The notes: generated from the sequence alone by a model not told the origin. 64,000 bases of DNA from Chromobotia macracanthus (GCA_036877525.1 JAZGTH010000072.1:4744001-4808000); one strand, 5' to 3'; shown: positions 1 through 12,640, counted from the first letter of the stretch. Made by a program: numbers and translations.

Positions 1-3000
1 CAGTGCGTATAAACAGTAAATGGCCGTTCAGAGCCTCAGCAATTTTGTTGTCTGCAAAGTGACGCTTTGAAATGTAGTAATGGAGGATGCAGCGTTTATT
101 TACAGACCTAAAGCTGGAGGAACCTATAGTGTGCTTTCAGAGCACTTCATATAGAAGACTCATACAGAACAGTATGGAAGCTTCTTTTATTCTGCTTTCT
201 GTTGCTTTTGTTCTTTTTCGAGCCTTAGAACTGTTGTCGTATGAAGGGCTTCACAAGTGTCGTCTTCTGCATTATGCATCATTACCATTAATGTAACAGA
301 ATGTTGTACATCAAGTCCCCAAAACATAAAGCATAAACTGATGTTTTCCTGAGTTTTATTGATTTCTGGAGTCAGAGTCAGAGTGAAGCAGGTAATTTCA
401 TTAATTATTGAAGAAGGGGAAAAAGAATAAAACAAAGAAGGACCAGGAGACAGAGAGAGAAAGAGGGGCCAGCATTGATTTTCAAAGGGTCTTGCTTTAT
501 CTCTTGACATGTATCACAGTCTCGCCAGTTGAGGTGCAGAAAATATGCAGGCCGTGTCCAAAGGATGAAGGCAGGGGAAAGGTTGTTGGTCAGGAAAAGA
601 ACAAACTGCTGTGTGTGATGGCAATAAAAAGGAAAAACTGAACGACAGAACGAGAGAGAAAGAAATGGAGCACCTGCTAGACTCTGGCTTTCAATTACTT
701 CTTATAAGATTTCGATTTAATAAGGTTAATTAGCCACTATAATTAGGTAAAACACATTTCGGTGACAACTCACAGCTGCTAACTTGTGGAAACATTCACA
801 TCGGAGGTGCTCCGATTCATTTGGTTTTCTCTGCTTCTGGGAATTCTCTTGAACATCTCTGTAATTCCCAGACCAAGATAAACAGTCCTCTGTGATGTGG
901 GAGGAATTTTATTGTTTCATTACAAGACGATGGCATGTACATGGGCGATTATGTTTTATAATATTACAGCTTTGGATGCTAAGAAAATTATCAGTTGTGC
1001 TTTCATTGAGTTTTACTGGAGGCTCTCTCTCTCACACACACAAACATTTTGTGTACACATTGTGAGATGTACTGCACAGTGCAGTATAATTTTTAAAATG
1101 ATAATGTGTGTTTGTAAGTAATGAACAGTATGTATCTCTGGTTTTCGCTGCTTCTGTATTAGCTGACAGTAAAGGCTTGGAAATGTGAACTTTCTGTACG
1201 TTGAGGTCAGCACAGAGTGTTTTTTGTGTGGTACTCCAAAGAAAAGAAAAACTTCTGTCTGGCTTTGACACTCTTTGTGTGGAAGATTCCAGAAATCCTT
1301 TTTTTTAGATTTGAGAGTCCATTGTTCAAGATCTTTGAAACAGTGATGTGTGACGCTGAGTGCTGAGCTCTGAGCGAGACTGCTTTGGATTTTAACACAT
1401 TTTTACTCTTTAGCACCTTTATGTTATGTTTGTCTCTGTTGTTTTATGTTACTATCTTTGTGCTGTAGTAAGCCCTATTGCCTGAACACATTTTGAAACC
1501 TTTCTTTTTGCCCATCCCAAAAGACGATTAATTTCAAATAGATGTATGAAATATTCAGGTAAAAGAAAGCTGGGTTAGTTCTCCGATTTTGTAGTCATGA
1601 TTAGATCCAGACAGAATCTTCTCCAGGCAGATTTTCCTTTTCTTATGCACAGACATGAGGGGAATGGGTTTGGAAATTGTTAAATGAAGGGTGTTAAAAT
1701 GAACTTAGAGATAAACATTCTTACAAGCATAATCAAAAAGCCCAAATGATCTATATTACACACAAAGTTTGGAGGGGTGTGTACAACCAGTGTGGGTTTA
1801 GTTATGAGTCTGTCTTCAGTGTTTTCAGTTACGCAGTCTGGATTATTGGATCGCTTTATTCCCTCTCAAAACTGACAGGCTTAGAAACAATCAAAAACTA
1901 TAGCCCACGGCAAAACTTGGGAAAGTTTCCAAAAATCTTCAATGGTGCAACCCACAGAGAGAGATTTAATTAAGCGTTCACATGTTAAGATTGTCCACAT
2001 AGTTATAAGTTTAATTGGGATTTATTTGAAACACTGACACATTAAATGTGAGGTTTGGACCACAATCCCAAATACAGAGCCCGGGGGTTTGAATCTGGTA
2101 TGAAGTAAGCTTTACCATGGACAAAATCACCCAATGCAGCAACATAATAAAGCACAAGATATTTCAAAATAAATGTGATATTTACTCAGTTATTGCTCGG
2201 CTGGTATTTGATTGTTCTCATCTTAAATCATTATCTCAGTGACTGTGGAACACAACAGTGTGGGCTGGTTTTCATCTTATGGGATTATGGTGACAAATGT
2301 TAGCTTCAGAGAATAGCAAGGTGACCACAATACCTTTGTGTTATTCTGACATGCAACAAAAGAAAGGCCACTGAAAACAGTACAAATCTGAAATGGGCCA
2401 CCCCCATCCATCCAATCGCATTGAACTAAACAATTGGCTCTTGCCGACCTTCTTCCGACAGTTTTCAAACTCTCCTCTGTCTCTATGACATCAGTTTCAA
2501 AGATGTTAGCTTTCAATCTTCTCTTTGTTGTGGTCTAATCCTCTCTTTGTGACCAGCATCATGTTTGTATTTCCGTTATAATAGGAAGAAGCTTTTCCAT
2601 CCAGAGGGATTGACGCTTCGATTGTTACCAGACGCCTTGTTTACGGCAAGACTGAATGTGTAAAATGAAGTCCTGTCAAAAACAGAAGAAGAGAAAGAAA
2701 GGCCAGGCCAAATTCCTGGTTTTGAGGACTGTTAAGTTGAAACAGGACTGAGGTCTATTCCCTCATGTTTGCTGCAGAGACTAAATAACAGGTTTTAGCG
2801 GCTTGCAAAAAACTCCATACTAGACATTCAGTGCTGACAGGTTTGTACATTTGTGCCAACAAAGCCTGACATAGTGTAAAGTTTGCCTCAGTAAATGTAA
2901 ATGAGACACACTAGAGCATTTATTGAAGTGTTGATCTGGATAACAAGTCGTCGCGATGTCTCACTTAAACTGAAAAGAAGTGTCGTTAAATAATGACTGT

Positions 3001-3635
3001 TCTGTTGAATACTGTCCTGCCGAATGCTGCAGAGCCCAACTTAAAATCTTTCTCACACATCATTTAAACTACAGAAAAAACATTTTTGTATGTTTATTTT
3101 ATAAATGAACATGTATGTAATACTGTGGAATGGGTTCTCCAACAATCTAAAGATCACCGCTGTGAGCTTACTGTGTTCAAAATCTACATTAATGGAGTAT
3201 ATTCATTCATTTTAATTCACTTTTCTTGTTCCCTCATTTTTTAAATGATGTTATTTATTGTTTGATTGGATTCTTGTTCATAAACTGGCACTACACGTGG
3301 TTTATAATTTTGTTTACATTTTTTATGTAATTGTGCTCATAATGATGTCATACAGCTAAATTTTAACTATACTATGTATTGTTTCATTTGCCTAGACATT
3401 TGCCTAGACATACTCCTAACTTTAATTAACAGAAAGCAGTAATTTCTATGTTTAAATATTAATTGATTCATTGGATTAAATGAATCAATCAGTGAGACCA
3501 AACATTAAAGGTCATGAGAGGAGACGTGAGATGATTCTTCAGGATTCTCAGAGCTCAGCATTAATTTTCTTCAGTGCCAAACTGGCATGAAGTAAATAAA
3601 TAAAAAACTCACAGAACTCCAAATGCCATCTCCCC
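1..3635. other. Gene-free AT-rich stretch
   Basis: No supported gene, RNA or intact mobile element. Around 705-755 there are several homeodomain-type TTAATTAG/TAATTAG words. A short direct duplication (cctagacatttg) lies near 3391-3412. Short ORFs here lack any domain or codon signal. Confidence 0.5.
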
Positions 3636-3639
3636 TAAT

Positions 3640-4145
3640 GCGCACAGGCCTTTCTGTTAAATCCCTTTTCCCCGGTCAACACTGACTGGCTCATTACAAC
3701 GAATCAGGATCTTTGGGGACGGATCGCTTTTGAAGTTTTGGCACAGAATGGCGTGCCACTGACAGCTCCGTGTTGGGATTCATGTAGCCGCATTATGTGA
3801 ATCAAACTCCTTTCGGAATGCAGCATTTGCTGTGAGTGTGTGTGTGCTACGGCGGCGTGCGCGGGGCGTCTTTTGTGCCGCCCGCGCCCGCAGCTCAAAG
3901 GGAGCGAATGGACTGCATTTGTGCTCGTGACATTTTACGCCTCTCCCGTGTGTGCATATTAATGACACGTGGTATTTCTGAAGCCCAATAAAATATGCCC
4001 CTTGATGGCATCCGCGGACGGTGCGGGACGCGACAGGGGGTTCGGATGCAGAACGGGTTTCAAAGGCGACCTGCCTCGTGTTTGGACTGAGAGAACAAGC
4101 ACGGTGCGACGGCTTGTGCGCTCTGAATAGCAGCGCTAGACCTCA
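3640..4145. promoter_or_regulatory. Isolated CpG-rich patch 21 kb upstream of exon 1
   Basis: Between 3840 and 4140 I count about 30 CpG dinucleotides in 300 bases, roughly one per ten bases, against strong depletion on both sides. No convincing coding exon or GT donor with a good context is seen. It could be a distal or alternative promoter, the start of an unseen noncoding transcript, or an unmethylated enhancer. Confidence 0.5.
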
Positions 4146-4549
4146 CTGTGGATTAAAGCCACTGAACGTACACAGCCTGTGAGAATTTTAACAGCTCGTT
4201 TTATTCTGTTCTGAAACTCAATAGTAGTTCAGAAACCACCTGGAGTCTTTGTTTTCACGTGTTTCTGGGCCAAACAGGAGTTTGTGTGTTCTCAGCGGTT
4301 GGTGATAAATTTGGTGGTGAACTTTATCTGAATTTGTCATTATCAGGGGGATGTATTATTAGAAGTTTGTTAGGGTTTACATTCATGCTTCGCCTCTGTT
4401 TCTGCAGTACGGCCTCCTGCTATAAATTGATAGCGGGCTCACTCACTTTGAAGTTGAAACATTTCCATAAAGTCACTTTATTTTTTTATTCACTCAGATG
4501 GAGACAGAAAGAAACACAGGAGAAGAGAAAGAAACAAAGCCAGTGAAGA

Positions 4550-4551
<2 letters not shown>
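4146..4551. other. No feature recognised
   Basis: Unremarkable AT-rich sequence between the CpG patch and the TA repeat. A 95-codon + strand ORF here has no recognisable domain. Confidence 0.4.

Positions 4552-4587
<36 letters not shown>
4552..4587. repeat. (TA)n microsatellite
   Basis: About 18 uninterrupted TA units, followed by a short GATA/GAGA-rich stretch to about 4635. Confidence 0.95.
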
Positions 4588-4590
<3 letters not shown>

Positions 4591-4700
4591 GCATAGAGAG
4601 ACAGATGGATGGATAGACAGATAGAGAGAGAGAGCTGTTGTATCTGTGACCACTGACACATGTAAGTGAAAGTAATCTAACAGCAGCTGTTGCTGAAGGA

Positions 4701-5303
4701 AACACACACACTAGCAGCAGTGTACACACACACACACACACACTAGCAGCAGTGTACACACACACACACACACTAGCAGCAGTGTACACACACACACACA
4801 CTAGCAGCAGTGTACACACACACACTAACAGCAGTGTACACACACACACACACTAGCAGCAGTGTACACACACACACACACTAGCAGCAGTGTACACACA
4901 CACACACACTAGCAGCAGTGTACACACACACACACTAGCAGCAGTGTACACACACACACACACACTAGCAGCAGTGTACACACACACACACACACTAGCA
5001 GCAGTGTACACACACACACACTAGCAGCAGTACACACACACACACACACTACTAACAGCAGTGTACACACACACACACTAACAGCAGTGTACACACACAC
5101 ACTAACAGCAGTGTACACACACACACTTAACAGCAGTCTACACACACACACACTAACAGCAGTCTACACACACACACACTAACAGCAGTATACACACACA
5201 CTAACAGCAGTGTACACACACACACTAACAGCAGTCTACACACACACACTAACAGCAGCGTACACACACACACACACTAACCGCAGCGTACACACACACA
5301 CCT
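4701..5303. repeat. Compound minisatellite: CTAGCAGCAGTGTA plus (CA)n
   Basis: About 22 units of roughly 23-32 bp, each a CTAGCAGCAGTG or CTAACAGCAGTG block followed by a CA run of variable length. The first twelve units are almost all CTAGCAGCAG; from about 5050 onward they are all CTAACAGCAG. Some later units carry TCTA or CGTA in place of TGTA. Minus-strand ORFs of 80-119 codons (CVCV and LLLV repeats) are translations of the array. Confidence 0.95.
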
Positions 5304-7434
5304 CTATCTAACACTCCTCTCATTCACTGATGCTTTTGACACTCGTTCCTCTGCCATTTCTCAGAGATCATTAAGAGTGAGATTTTTTCACTGGATGAAA
5401 AGCACACACTTATCTTTCCTACCATCTACAGAGGCGCAAACACGAGGGCAGAGATGCTTTTTGGGGTCTTGCGTTCTCTTTAAGGAGTTAATAGAGGCAG
5501 TTTTGGAGTGTTGCTGGATGTGTTGCAGAACAGATTGCTTTATCTACAGCTTGAACTTAACACACCTGAAAGTGAGCTGCTGTCCTTGAAAACAAGAGAC
5601 GGGGATGCCAAGGCTAAATATCTAGCAATTAGCGAAGTTGTATTGCACCTTTTTAATCTTTATTGTGGTGCAGGTGTGACACCATGTGAAGCTGTTTTTC
5701 TCACCAGACGTGTTATCAATTCTCTGAAGTCTTCAGATCGGCAGAATCCGAGCCAGTCAGGTAGCAGCGTAAACACAGCCATAAAATTAGCACTGATCGC
5801 AATTTGCATTGGACAGATAACACTGAATTTTGTGAGAACTATAATGAGCCTAATTTACATATACGTTTAATTGAAACAATGATATTATTGTCTGGAAATT
5901 TCCCGTCTCTCGCACATGAACGGCAGCAATGTCTTACTACGATTACCGTTAACATGATCACTAGAAAGCCCCAGCAAACATTCCTTTTATATAAACATTT
6001 ATTTACAGCATGCTTGCAACGATCGGCAATTGTGCCAGACAAATAGCCGAGAGTTTCACGAATAAAGCACAAACTGTAATGAGCCTCATTTGCATAGAAA
6101 GGAGGCGTGTTTGCACGGAAATGAATGAGAATGATTTAATTACTATTTTTTTAAATGTGTTATTTCTAGGGATTTCCTAGAAAAAAAGCTTTGTTGTAGA
6201 ATCCATGAAAAAACAAATGCACATACATTTTTTTTTTTTTTTTTTAGAAAAACAGCACAACAGAGAGTGCCAGAGAGACTCTTCCTTTCATAAAAATAGT
6301 GCCACAGTATCTAAGAAAAACACTTTTCTTTGCAGACCTGTGGACTTTACAAGCTTTTATTGCGGCGTCAACTCTCAAGTCAGTTGTAAGTCTGTCTAAT
6401 GGGGTCTCAGGTCAGTTATTTTAAGACTTAAGTTGAATTGAATCTGAATCTCACACTCATATTTTCATCTCTGCTCCTTACATCTCCATGTGCTTGAATG
6501 TCTCTAAGATCTGTCTCCACAGCTCCCCTCAGATCCACCCGCACGTCCCAGCAGAAAAACCATTAATTGCTTCAGTGTACAAAGTAATTATCTCAGGTAA
6601 TTAAGACCCTGTATAGAATAAGAGCAGAAGGACGTTTCTCAGTCTCAGGGGTGAATGAGGCTGGAGTTTCTTTCTTTCATGTGTATTAATTGAAAAGGAC
6701 GGGTCTGTAGTTCTGAAAAACTCTTGGGCACTGAACCACGGAGGGACTTTGGGGTTTTAAAGTCTCGGTCACTGTAATTGTGCGTCTGGAGCTTTTAATG
6801 TTGCACTGCGTGTGTGGGGTTCATAACAATTTGTAATCGCAGGAGAGTTTTGAGAATGTAATTGAAAATCTGCAAAACGAGCTTCACACCTATTCAGAAC
6901 AGAGACCCTGGCATAGGCTGTAATCAATATCTTCATTCCTACGTTATTTTTTTAAGGTATAGAGCGATTTATAATTGCTTCACTCAAATAGTGGAAAAGT
7001 CATTAACTGCAATCAATCCTGTTCCTTTTTATTAATAAAGATTAGTTTCACAATTCACTTGTGAAATTATTGAAATACATTCCAGGTAACACCGTGAGGA
7101 GTGATTTCTACAGAGTTTGACATGTATAATAATACGCAACAGCTTGACAAGGTGCTCGCAAATCTGTTGATGCTTCTCGCCAACACGCCCTGAATTTGAC
7201 GCAGTTGTCCTGCCGTCAACAGATCAATCAACAATCTGCCAGGTGCATTTTGCCAACAAAGCGCTTGTTGCAGATTAGAGCTTGCAAATAACCGAGGAGA
7301 TTAATGATTAATGAGCGACGCAGTGTCGACACATGAAGTATTTACAGGAAACACATTCTATAAACGTGCTAAATTTAGGCACGTCTCGCAACATCAGAGA
7401 GATTCTATCTGATCTAAATCTTACAAAAGAACTG
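5304..7434. other. Low-repeat stretch with possible conserved regulatory blocks
   Basis: No gene recognised. Three parts look more constrained than their surroundings by eye: 5780-6110 (two copies of TAATGAGCCT(A/C)ATTT(A/G)CATA), 6490-6620 (repeated TAATTA words) and 7140-7330. A poly-T run lies at 6230-6245. The 120-codon ORF at 5508-5870 has no domain signature and is not called. Confidence 0.35.
7140..7330. promoter_or_regulatory. Candidate conserved noncoding element
   Basis: Repeat-free, compositionally balanced block with spaced CAACAGAT, CAATCTGC, CAGGTG, GCAAAT and ATTAATGATTAATGAG words, which resemble E-box, SOX, octamer-like and homeodomain sites. The call is by eye only; no alignment was possible. 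Confidence 0.25.
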
Positions 7435-7523
7435 AAAGCTGCAGTCTGTAACTTCTTGTCTCATCTTGTTCGTTTGTGATTTGTGTCATTTTTAACCAAA
7501 AAAGGTGCAAATTGCAGCTTTAA
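7435..7523. mobile_element. Short MITE, AGCTGCA-ended family (deleted derivative)
   Basis: Begins AAAGCTGCAGTCTGTAACTT and ends in TTGCAGCTTTAA, matching the ends of the longer element at 42461-42735. At 89 bp it has lost most of the interior. No coding capacity; mobilised in trans if at all. Confidence 0.6.
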
Positions 7524-8167
7524 CACAGAATGTCAAAATAATCCAATCATCCTTGAGTACGACAAACAGCGACAGTTACAAATTCAGTTTGTGTGACAAA
7601 AAAGTCTCCTGAACTTTTCTGTAATTGATGATAAATTTTTACATGTAAATGACAACGTAGAGTGTTTTCTTAGTTTAACAGCCAACTCTTTCCCTTAACA
7701 GGACACTGAATTTGCCCCCCAAAAACACAAAAAGTGTCACTATAGGGGCTGTCTCTGGCACTTTCACAGCAGAAACACACACACATTAGAGCAAGAATAC
7801 CGTCAACCCAGAGTCTGTCCTGACTGAAGCCCTGAAGCTCTCTGGGGACGCAGCCGCAGTGTACTGCCTCATGGTATGACATTGACTTCTGTAATGGGTG
7901 TTTACCCACTCAGCGCTGTCTCCAGCCAAAACAAAAGCCTCATAAGCGTTCGATTCACTGTAATTATTTTCTGCACCCTGGAGATATCTTGCGGGCGAGG
8001 TACGCTTGCGTAGAACCGCAGAGTAAAGAGCTCATTCATGCCCGGGCATCACAGTGACTTTCAGCTGACAGTGTTAGTCTGACCCGTTTGGTTTTTGTCA
8101 GAGAGGTCAGTACATATGAATTTGACTTGCTAGTTTCAATGTTCTGGATGATCATATCCTGCTTAAA
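7524..8167. other. No feature recognised
   Basis: Unique-looking sequence without a convincing ORF, RNA or repeat. Confidence 0.4.
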
Positions 8168-8340
8168 ATGAGCTTGTAAGAACATTATTAAAAAATGTTT
8201 TAATTTGATAACATTTTTACAATGTTTCACTGAGAATTTGACAATGTTTTTGATATATGATATATATAATGTTTAACAAGCATTGTGCAAACGTTTCAGC
8301 AAGAACCTTTTGGTTAATATTAAGATAACTTTTAGATGCT
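8168..8340 (-). mobile_element. Probable degenerate copy of the CCCAGCTAACA MITE
   Basis: Phrases such as AAGAACATTATT, AAAAATGTTTT, AACATTTTTACAATG and ATAACTTTTAGATG echo the family's interior, but both terminal repeats are lost. Weak assignment. Confidence 0.3.
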
Positions 8341-8682
8341 TGCATGTAAAAGTTTACAAGCCAGTGTGAAGCACGAGGCAACAGAGAGATAAAGGCAAGA
8401 GGTAATATCATTTATTGCGACTGCAGAATGCAGCGTGGGTGTGCAGGACAAACTGCAAACAAGAGCTACAAACTGAGCTCGCTGTGAACAGAACGTGTTT
8501 AGCTTATTAGCATGTTTGTAGCGCTGTACCACCAGCAGAGGTCAAGAGCCCTCGCACACATTTCTGGTAGTGTTGTTTGCTTAGTGAACTTTCTTTACCT
8601 TAATCATGTTGACGAAACTTTTTCTTAAGCTATTCCTGACATCTCTGTCACATTATACCAACTAACACAAAACAAATAGATT

Positions 8683-8810
8683 TAAGATAACAGGGAATGT
8701 TCTCAGAACGTTGGCTAAGGTTGTGTAAAAGTTCTTTCAAAGGTATCAGAACATTTGTTAATGAAATTATTTAAAATGTTACAGAATTAAAAAAGCTTGA
8801 ATGTAGCAAG
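8683..8810 (+). mobile_element. CCCAGCTAACA MITE, left part
   Basis: Starts AACAGGGAATGTTCTCAG and runs through the family's GTTGGCTAA and AAAGTTCTTTCAAAG blocks to TTACAGAATTAAAAAA. The right half is missing. Confidence 0.7.
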
Positions 8811-10144
8811 CGATACAGATTCATTTCACAATTAGACATAATTATAGTTTAATCCAAATGAAACGTTTAGCTGAAGTGAATCTGGTGGGTTCACACTTGT
8901 AACTGGATTAAGGCGGCTGCTCCACTTTTGAGCAGAACAGTAAAGAGTGTGTGTGTCTTTGTAGGCAAGTGTCTGTGTTTGTTTAGTCTCAGCTTCAGAC
9001 CGCACACACACACAGATGGTCCACAGTCCATCCACTGAACATCTCATTTATACTGCATGAGCATCTGAGAAAATCGCATCCTCCAATCTCATTACAAGAA
9101 TCTATATGGCACCAGAATAAAAAATGGACCAAACTTTATAGTACAATTCTAAAGTCTGCTAACATTTTGTGTGTGTGTTGGTGGGTGTGCATGTTTTTTT
9201 GTATATTTTATAAACAGAGTTGGTGTATAATTGAAACAAGAAAAGGTTATAAAGGTTGCAAAACATCATATGACAGACACAAAAGAATGCAACGAGTTGA
9301 TGTGCTTTAGTTTAGACATAATATGAAACTTCTTTGTCTTTCTGTTGTGATGATGTAAGTTAAAGCACCAGTCTGCATGAAACATTCAATAAATGATCCT
9401 GCTAAAAGAAAAGTTAACAACAGTTAATTGCACTGGCAACATACAATAAATAATGATGGAGACAGAAATCTCCTTAACTGCAATATGTGTTTGGAATCTG
9501 AAAGACCCGCAGCCCCTTTATTAGCTTAAAAACAAACATTGATCATTCATGTTGAAATACCAGCCTGACCCAAGAGTAAAAATGCATTTTGTCATGCTAA
9601 GATTTTAGGATTTTCTTACACTGTTAATTGTCTTGTTAATTGATTAGTTTTATTGTAATTTTCTGCTGTGCAATTTTGCTCGGATTAAACTGACACCAAA
9701 CAGAAGCAACATTACTAAACTGGATACCAGTCATTTTACTGTAAGAGAAAACAGAAGAACAATCAATATAATCAATTTAATCAGTCGCATTATTCTTAAC
9801 TAGATCAGAGAAACTTATTTCCCCATCAGATTATTTCTTTACCAATTTAATTTACTACAATTACTGTCATAATTACTGTTTTTATTTCAACCCATTCACC
9901 ATCGTCTCTCTTCACTAGAACGTGAATGTGCCGCAGTGTCTTCCCAAACAACTTTGGCGGAAAACTTACCGCTGGTTTCCCGTTCCCTACTGCCAGATGA
10001 AGAAATAAACGCTTAATAATAGCAGTTCTAATGCTGTGGAAACTTCTGCAGAGAATTTCACAGAGATTTTGATGAACCTGCAGCGTTGCTATGGCAACAC
10101 ATACCCCCTGTGGTTAAACATAGACCCTCATTCACTCAAACATG
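8811..10144. other. No gene recognised; AT-rich
   Basis: Contains a small TG run (9170-9190) and nothing else supportable. Confidence 0.4.
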
Positions 10145-10197
10145 CAGAGAGAGGGAAAGAGAGAGAGAGAGAAAGAGAGAAAGAGAGAGAGAGAAGG
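10145..10197. repeat. (GA)n microsatellite, interrupted
   Basis: Purine-only GAGAGA/GAAAGA tract. Confidence 0.9.
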
Positions 10198-11090
10198 TGG
10201 GGGTGGGAGTAAATTTTTGGACACCAGCAAAAGTAACAAGCGCTTCAGAAAATCTGTTAAAGATCATAAGGTGATATAAACTGATGCTCGTCTCCACAGT
10301 AGGGGTTGAACAAGAGCCAAAATCAAAGCAAACATCAGAGAAAAACAGGCACTCGCTCTGACGCTGTTTAAAGTTGAAACACACACACACACGTCTGTTT
10401 ATGTAACTGGGAGTGTAAATAGTGGATGTTTGGATAATGTAATGTGCATAAGATCAGAGTGCTTACATGCATATTTCCCCTGCTGAAAACATAAGCTTAG
10501 AGCAGTTAAACTGGTTCAGCTGGTGACTGTCTTACATAGCCAGTTAAAACTCTTTTATTGGTAATGTAAGTCATGGGCGCATTCATGATAGCTGGTCATC
10601 CATAACGGCAGGTGAAGATGGTTTACCTGCATCAGTAAGCGATGCTACAAAGAAAAATCACTAATGAGAACACGATGAGATCTAGGTTCTTTAATCTCAG
10701 GTTAATCTGATATTTAATCTGAGATTAAATGTAGAACCAAACTGACAATGTTTTGCTCCAAAAATGACTCTAGTACTTTCACACATGGCTCCTTAGAATC
10801 TAGAGTTTGAATCTCACAAGTTGTGCTCGGATTTGTCAAGATACCAGAGTTTATAATGAAAAATGAGAGATTTTAATATTTAATTTTTTTTAATATTTCT
10901 CAGACAGTTCTTCCAAGATTAAATTATTGCTGTGTGTCATCCATTTTAGTTGTGTAACACTGTATAGTCACAGTACATCAATAAATGTTTCATTTGTTTC
11001 TTAATATTTTCTGTTTTTAGGAGAAACATCTGAGACAAAGTGTATGTTTCAAAGATATCTGAGTACTCCAAGTCTCCTGATCCATGTAGG
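10198..11090. other. No gene recognised; one inverted repeat
   Basis: AT-rich sequence. At 10685-10738 an imperfect palindrome pairs GGTTCT...TTAATCTCAG with CTGAGATTAA...AGAACC. A small CA run lies near 10380. Confidence 0.4.
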
Positions 11091-12640
11091 AGCAACATCT
11101 GAGCAATCTCTGAGTAACATCTGAACAAATCTGAGCAACCTCTGACTAATATCTAAACATCTGAGCAACCTCTGACTAATATCTAAACATCTGAGCAACC
11201 TCTGAGTAACATCTGAACAAATCTGAGCAACCTCTGACTAATATCTAAACATCTGAGCAACCTCTAAATAATGTCTGAACAACATCTGGGCAACCTCTGA
11301 CTAATATCTAAACATCTGAGCAACCTCTGACTAATATCTAAACATCTGAGCAACCTCTGATTAATATCTAAACATCTGAGCAACCTCTGACTAATATCTA
11401 AACATCTGAGCAACCTCTGAGTAACATCTGAACAAATCTGAGCAACCTCTGAGTAACATCTGAACAAATCTGAGCAACCTCTGAGTAACATCTGAACAAA
11501 TCTGAGCAACCTCTGACTAATATCTAAACATCTGAGCAACCTCTGACTAATATCTAAACATCTGAGCAACCTCTGACTAATATCTAAACATCTGAGCAAT
11601 CTCTGAGTAACATCTGAACAAATCTGAGCAATCTCTGACTAATATCTAAACATCTGAGCAACCTCTGACTAATATCTAAACATCTGAGCAACCTCTGAGT
11701 AACATCTGAACAAATCTGAGCAACCTCTGACTAATATCTAAACATCTGAGCAACCTCTGACTAATATCTAAACATCTGAGCAACCTCTGACTAATATCTA
11801 AACATCTGAGCAACCTCTGAGTAACATCTGAACAAATCTGAGCAACCTCTGACTAATATCTAAACATCTGAGCAACCTCTGACTAATATCTAAACATCTA
11901 AGCAACCTCTGAGTAACATCTGAACAAATCTGAGCAACCTCTGACTAATATCTAAACATCTGAGCAACCTCTGACCAATATCTAAACATCTGAGCAACCT
12001 CTGACTAATATCTAAACATCTGAGCAACCTCTGACTAATATCTAAACATCTGAGCAACCTCTGACCAATATCTAAACATCTGAGCAACCTCTGACTAATA
12101 TCTAAACATCTGAGCAACCTCTGACTAATATCTAAACATCTGAGCAACCTCTGAGTAACATCTGAACAAATCTGAGCAACCTCTGAGTAACATCTGAACA
12201 ACATCTGGGCAACCTCTGACTAATATCTAAACATCTGAGCAACCTCTGACTAATATCTAAACATCTGAGCAACCTCTGACTAATATCTAAACATCTGAGC
12301 AACCTCTGACCAATATCTAAACATCTGAGCAACCTCTGACTAATATCTAAACATCTGAGCAACCTCTGACTAATATCTAAACATCTGAGCAACCTCTGAC
12401 CAATATCTAAACATCTGAGCAACCTCTGACTAATATCTAAACATCTGAGCAACCTCTGACTAATATCTAAACATCTGAGCAATCTCTGAGTAACATCTGA
12501 GCAACCTCTGACTAATATCTAAACATCTGAGCAACCTCTGACTAATATCTAAACATCTGAGCAACCTCTGAGTAACATCTGAACAAATCTGAGCAACCTC
12601 TGAGTAACATCTGAACAACATCTAAACAATCTCTGAGCTG
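11091..12640. repeat. Minisatellite, about 50 units of 30 and 32 bp
   Basis: Two unit types alternate. The 30-mer is CTGAGCAACCTCTGACTAAT followed by ATCTAAACAT. The 32-mer has GAGTAACATCTGAACAAAT in its second half. A sub-variant of the 30-mer carries GACCAAT. Both appear built from a shorter ATCTGAGCAAC ancestor. The variant order A-C-A-A-C-A-A occurs in both 11940-12150 and 12270-12480, pointing to a recent internal duplication. Because 30 is divisible by three, the minus strand reads as a repeated RLLRCLDISQ peptide; this is not a gene. Confidence 0.95.

Noticed and set aside
1064..1087. TACTGCACAGTGCAGTA palindrome as an RNA hairpin
   Set aside because: Only a 7-bp stem; far too short to support an RNA gene.
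2086..2096. B-box-like GGTTTGAATCT
   Set aside because: No A box at the right distance upstream, so no tRNA or SINE head can be supported.
11264..12482. Minus-strand ORFs of 104-116 codons encoding a 10-residue repeat
   Set aside because: The frame stays open only because the 30-bp minisatellite unit is divisible by three; no start context, splice signal or unique sequence.
11091..12640. CRISPR-like regular array
   Set aside because: Units are contiguous near-identical copies with no unique spacers, and the genome is vertebrate.
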